Source: a bacterium (lineage in GTDB: Bacteria > CBDUZB01 > JAGLHV01). Taken from it: a stretch of 8,350 nucleotides of DNA. Under the pieces are notes generated by a model, which had not been told where the DNA came from, did no database searches, and saw nothing but the letters and a program-made list of their open reading frames with translations. Within the stretch, counting starts at the first letter, position 1. Each line of letters begins with the position of its first letter. Positions 6,744-8,350 of the stretch are shown here, piece after piece. A program made the translations under genes and the position numbers. The stretch is taken from positions 1 to 8,350 of the forward strand of contig JAGLYT010000058.1 of the NCBI GenBank assembly GCA_023132075.1. The letters run 5' to 3'.

Positions 6744-6853
6744 CCGGACAGGCAATAATTATAATTAACTGTATAATCAGTTTATTGTTTTAAGAGATGC
6801 TGTACCGGAGAACTGTAATATTGCTAAGTCCGGCAATTTGATAAAATATCAAA
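6744..6853 (+). ncRNA. Candidate structured 5' leader (cis-regulatory RNA)
   Basis: A long-range stem closes the region. CCGGAC (6744-6749) pairs with GTCCGG (6828-6833), and GGCAATA (6751-6757) pairs with TATTGCT (6819-6825, one G-U), interrupted by a 1x2 internal loop. Inside it, CAGTT (6778-6782) can pair either with AACTG at 6767-6771 or with AACTG at 6811-6815, giving two exclusive hairpins. CCGGA at 6805-6809 could also compete with the closing stem. After it, TTTGATA-AAA-TATCAAA (6837-6853) makes a perfect 7-bp hairpin just before the ribosome-binding site at 6861-6865. It matches no riboswitch class I know. The caution is that TATAAT at 6772-6777 could be a promoter -10, in which case only the second half would be transcribed. 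Confidence 0.4.
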
Positions 6854-6872
6854 CAGAAAAAGGAGAAGAACG

Positions 6873-7274
6873 ATGAACAAAATGAACAAACAGGAGTTAA
6901 TGAAAACAATGGGGGTTGCCGCGGTTATGATTGTCGCAGCTTTTGTATTTATCGGATGCCGGAAGCCGGTTGAAAAAACGGAAGATGATAAGGCGGCTCA
7001 ACAGAAGGTGCATAAAAAAGAGGTTGAAGAAGGGCACGAGCATGATTATTCTGTGGAAATTGAAGGAAAGAAAATGAAAACTTTAACCGTGCGGAAAGTG
7101 GCTGACCTTTGGAAAATTAATCCGGAAACGCTTTTAGCAAAAATAATAGATGAATTTAATTTTAAGGGAAATTATACAATAGATACTGTTTTGGAAAAAA
7201 TGCGGGAAGAATATAAATTTTCTCCGTCGATAATCAAGGACATTGCCGAAAAGATAAAAACAAATAATGGTTAG
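6873..7274 (+). CDS. Small predicted lipoprotein with charged helical C-terminal domain, unknown function
   Basis: The 133-residue product has a signal peptide with hydrophobic residues about 14-27 and a lipobox-like F26-I27-G28-C29. The following K/E-rich linker holds a short His-containing stretch, HKKEVEEGHEHD (about 47-58), which might bind metal. Residues about 68-130 form a compact helical domain with the recurring pattern LTVRKVADLWKINPETLLAKI and then YTIDTVLEKMREEYKFSP, as if two related helix pairs. I do not recognise a named family. The start at 6873 is chosen because a strong AAAGGAG site (6859-6865) lies seven bases before it. In-frame ATGs at 6882 and 6900 are too far from that site. 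The leader is unusually structured. It is monocistronic as far as can be seen. Confidence 0.75.
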   Translation: MNKMNKQELMKTMGVAAVMIVAAFVFIGCRKPVEKTEDDKAAQQKVHKKEVEEGHEHDYSVEIEGKKMKTLTVRKVADLWKINPETLLAKIIDEFNFKGNYTIDTVLEKMREEYKFSPSIIKDIAEKIKTNNG

Positions 7275-7287
7275 ATGTTTTTTGGGT

Positions 7288-7301
7288 GAAAAATGAAAAA
7301 T
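7288..7301. repeat. 7-bp tandem repeat abutting unit B
   Basis: Two exact copies of GAAAAAT (7288-7294 and 7295-7301) directly precede AGGCAACGTAGC, the left edge of repeat unit B. This resembles the tandem GAAAATAGG-type array before the RAYT left end at 1-30. Confidence 0.45.
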
Positions 7302-7321
7302 AGGCAACGTAGCGGACTAAC

Positions 7322-7350
7322 TTGACTAATTGTAAAACTGTTGTTATAAT
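7322..7350 (+). promoter_or_regulatory. Near-consensus sigma-70 promoter inside unit B
   Basis: TTGACT (7322-7327) and TATAAT (7345-7350) are separated by exactly 17 bases. This is the best promoter in the window. Transcription would begin near 7357, on the ATG of the small ORF, and would continue into the gene at 7490 since no terminator intervenes. Confidence 0.7.
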
Positions 7351-7356
7351 TAAGCC

Positions 7357-7464
7357 ATGCCAATAGCGAAAGCAAGGGCAGTGTTTGTGAATTTAGGAAT
7401 AGATTATCCTGGCTTGAACGGAAGCAGGTTTGAAAAAGAATTAAAATTAATTAAAGTGGAGTAA
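7357..7464 (+). pseudogene. 35-codon ORF, possible RAYT N-terminal remnant
   Basis: The ORF translates as MPIAKARAVFVNLGIDYPGL, then NGSRFEKELKLIKVE and a stop. The opening resembles the MPRxARAVF or MPRxxRIDYPG start of RAYT proteins, including GIDYPG as in R6-I7-D8-Y9-P10-G11 of the protein at 96. The rest, however, does not continue with the family pattern. It sits where the promoter at 7322-7350 would start a leaderless transcript. In unit A the same stretch has lost its start. It could be a remnant, a leader peptide or a chance ORF. Confidence 0.35.
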
Positions 7465-7489
7465 GCAAATTATACCGAAGAGGGGAATT

Positions 7490-7966
7490 ATGAAAAAATT
7501 ATTCAAGCGTAAGGAACGATCGAAGAAGGAACAAAATGAGCCGGATTTTTTAAGTCTGCTTCAGGAAATACAACAACAGCTTGTTTTTTTGGAGAAAAAG
7601 ATTGATGCTTTAAGCGGTCAGCCCCAAAAAAGGAACCGTGAACATTCCTATAGTCGCGACAGAAACGATAGGAAAAGTGGATTTAGAGAAAAAAGTTTTA
7701 CGAAAGCGATTTGCTCACAGTGTCATAAAGAATGTGAAGTGCCGTTTAAACCCACAGATAACCGCCCTGTATATTGTAGTGATTGTTTTTCAAAGCGCGG
7801 CGAAGGTGGTTCGTTTGAAGGTAAGCGAGATCGTAAGCCAAGAAGTGGAGGGTTTGATCGGGAATCCCATAGTGGGCGTTATTTTGATAAGCGCGAAGAT
7901 GGTGAAAGCCGAGGGTTCGGTAAAATAAAACCAACAAGTTTTCGAAAACGCAAAAAAAAAGTATAA
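7490..7966 (+). CDS. CxxC-x17-CxxC zinc-knuckle protein with coiled-coil start and Arg/Gly-rich tail
   Basis: The 158-residue product contains a zinc-knuckle motif C75-S-Q-C78, 17 residues, then C96-S-D-C99, with the conserved VPFKP and RPVYC between. This matches the CxxC-x17-CxxC domain known from several uncultivated bacterial phyla. Residues about 17-42 are a predicted short coiled coil (DFLSLLQEIQQQLVFLEKKI). Residues about 100-158 are low complexity, rich in R, G, K, D, S and F, like RGG-type tails of RNA-binding proteins, and the end is very basic (RKRKKK). Nucleic-acid binding is therefore inferred, with no reaction known. The start follows GAGGGG at 7480-7485 by four bases. The promoter in unit B upstream probably drives it. 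A second protein with the same motif begins at 8178. Confidence 0.85.
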   Translation: MKKLFKRKERSKKEQNEPDFLSLLQEIQQQLVFLEKKIDALSGQPQKRNREHSYSRDRNDRKSGFREKSFTKAICSQCHKECEVPFKPTDNRPVYCSDCFSKRGEGGSFEGKRDRKPRSGGFDRESHSGRYFDKREDGESRGFGKIKPTSFRKRKKKV

Positions 7967-7983
7967 TTAGAAGATAAAATGGG

Positions 7984-8016
7984 CCAGCTTATTTTTACTT
8001 TGTAAAAATAAGCTGG
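7984..8016. terminator. Perfect 15-bp hairpin after the zinc-knuckle gene
   Basis: CCAGCTTATTTTTAC (7984-7998) pairs with GTAAAAATAAGCTGG (8002-8016) across a three-base TTT loop. It starts 17 bases after the stop of the gene at 7490. Neither strand has a T run right after the stem, so it is not a textbook intrinsic terminator. It may block exonucleases or be a two-way terminator. A run of eight T at 8072-8079, after a weak GACAA/TTGTC pairing, could be the actual termination point. Confidence 0.5.
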
Positions 8017-8085
8017 GGGATTTGCTTAACAAACCGGCGGACAAGCAGGCAAATAGTCAAACATTGTCGGATTTTTTTTGAATAA

Positions 8086-8115
8086 TTGACATTTCTGGAT
8101 AATTTAAAGTAATAT
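8086..8115 (+). promoter_or_regulatory. Likely promoter of the second zinc-knuckle gene
   Basis: A perfect TTGACA (8086-8091) is followed after 18 bases by TAATAT (8110-8115). Transcription would start near 8122, giving a leader of about 55 bases to the ATG at 8178. Confidence 0.5.
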
Positions 8116-8177
8116 AAAAACGAATCAAAACTAAAGTCAATTGGGTTAATAAATAAACTAATGGGTAAATACATACA

Positions 8178-8350
8178 ATGCAAAGAAACGGACAAAATCC
8201 AATCAGAAAAATAAAGACTTATGACCATGGTTCCAACAAGGAAAATGAGAAATCAAACGTTAATTCTAAAACAACAAATATCGCCGGGATTTGCTCTGCC
8301 TGCCAAACAGAAGTGCCCTTTAAACCAGGTTTCCGGGTTTCATCGTTAAA
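8178..8350 (+). CDS. Second CxxC...VPFKP zinc-knuckle protein, partial (runs off window)
   Basis: The frame from ATG 8178 is open for 57 codons to the window end. It encodes a polar, Asn/Lys-rich N-terminus and then C39-S-A-C42-QTEVPFKPGFRV, the same first half of the zinc-knuckle seen as C75-SQ-C78...VPFKP in the gene at 7490. The window ends 16 residues after C42, just before the expected second CxxC. An in-frame stop (TAA 8166-8168) upstream makes 8178 the first possible ATG. The ribosome-binding site is weak, but TTGACA/TAATAT lies upstream at 8086-8115. Two adjacent members suggest a local paralogue pair. Apart from the motif the two proteins are unlike each other. Confidence 0.65.
   Translation, partial: MQRNGQNPIRKIKTYDHGSNKENEKSNVNSKTTNIAGICSACQTEVPFKPGFRVSSL

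Larger units (their letters stand above)
6382..6872. other. Divergent intergenic region without genes
   Basis: No open frame is convincing in these 491 bases. From left to right they contain the ribosome-binding site of the minus-strand gene (6390-6395) and a TATCAA/TTGATA palindrome (6408-6425). A TAGGGG...CCCCTA inverted repeat (6502-6507 and 6525-6530) recalls the RAYT end and may be a decayed end. A CGATA/TATCG palindrome (6601-6605 and 6615-6619) and a run of seven G (6632-6638) follow. The final 110 bases are the candidate structured leader of the 6873 gene. A loose promoter (TTGATT at 6683-6688, 17-bp spacer, ATAAAC) could start that leader, but the -10 is poor. Confidence 0.5.
7303..7464 (+). 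mobile_element. Element remnant (unit B) related to the sequence upstream of the ankyrin gene
   Basis: This is the longer version of unit A (2056-2138), keeping 58 bases that A has lost. It starts GGCAACGTAGCGG where A starts GGGACGTAGCG, so its end is decayed relative to the GGGACGT consensus. No matching right end is visible before the gene at 7490. It contains a strong promoter and a 35-codon ORF whose start resembles a RAYT N-terminus, and it may be the front part of a second RAYT lineage. Confidence 0.5.

Noticed and set aside
6744-6833. tRNA or known riboswitch
   Set aside because: No T-loop GGTTCGA motif or acceptor end is present on either strand, and the conserved cores of the c-di-GMP, cobalamin and SAM classes are absent.
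7638-7928. Second plus-strand frame inside the zinc-knuckle gene
   Set aside because: It overlaps the motif-bearing frame fully, has no domain and no proper ribosome-binding site. The CxxC-x17-CxxC frame is clearly the coding one.
8161-8214. ATG at 8161 as start of the last gene
   Set aside because: It is in another frame and reaches a TAA after 17 codons. The frame from 8178 carries the CxxC...VPFKP motif.
7995-8228. Minus-strand 77-residue frame
   Set aside because: It runs through the hairpin and promoter of the next gene and overlaps the VPFKP frame's start. The product is low-complexity hydrophobic with no good start signal.

Overview
The window looks like a chromosomal segment of an AT-rich, Gram-negative-type bacterium from an uncultivated lineage. 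Two proteins carry lipoprotein signal peptides, two more carry Sec-type signal peptides, and one ends in a C-terminal sorting-like domain. A CxxC-x17-CxxC zinc-knuckle protein with an Arg/Gly-rich tail, a low-GC background and an abundance of RAYT-type elements fit Candidatus Omnitrophota or a neighbouring phylum. That placement is an inference from gene content, not a marker-gene result. No rRNA, tRNA, CRISPR array or phage gene was seen.

Left part (1-4620): a REP-associated tyrosine transposase (RAYT, 96-1094) sits between perfect 13-bp inverted repeats (30-42 and 1081-1093). It is followed by a lipoprotein gene (1145-1891) and then by a large exported ankyrin-repeat protein (2265-4478). 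The ankyrin gene is bracketed by an 83-bp direct repeat (2156-2238 and 4515-4597, 75/83 identical). Each copy is the right half of a short element bounded by GGGACGTWGC-type ends resembling those of the RAYT module. The right ends form a small hairpin (GGACG-TTG-CGTCC on the minus strand) preceded by TTAG, the layout expected of a RAYT substrate. Short tandem repeats of differing sequence abut several of these ends on the outside.

Middle part (4657-6381, minus strand): a secreted multidomain protein with a barrel-like N-terminal region, an Ig-like domain and a C-terminal sorting-like domain. A 491-bp divergent intergenic region follows. It contains a well-paired candidate structured leader (6744-6853) just before a small His/Lys/Glu-rich lipoprotein gene (6873-7274).

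Right part (7288-8350): a second copy of a sequence unit also found upstream of the ankyrin gene lies here. This copy retains a near-consensus sigma-70 promoter and a 35-codon ORF, and it precedes the CxxC-x17-CxxC protein gene (7490-7966). After a perfect 15-bp hairpin and a promoter-like site, a second gene with the same CxxC...VPFKP motif starts and runs off the window.

Overall, this is an accessory region shaped by a RAYT and short elements with matching ends. Those ends have been built into gene termini (RAYT and ankyrin stop codons) and probably into promoters (upstream of 7490). The candidate new biology is this RAYT/short-element family with its variable external tandem repeats, the ankyrin cargo between two copies, and the structured leader at 6744-6853.
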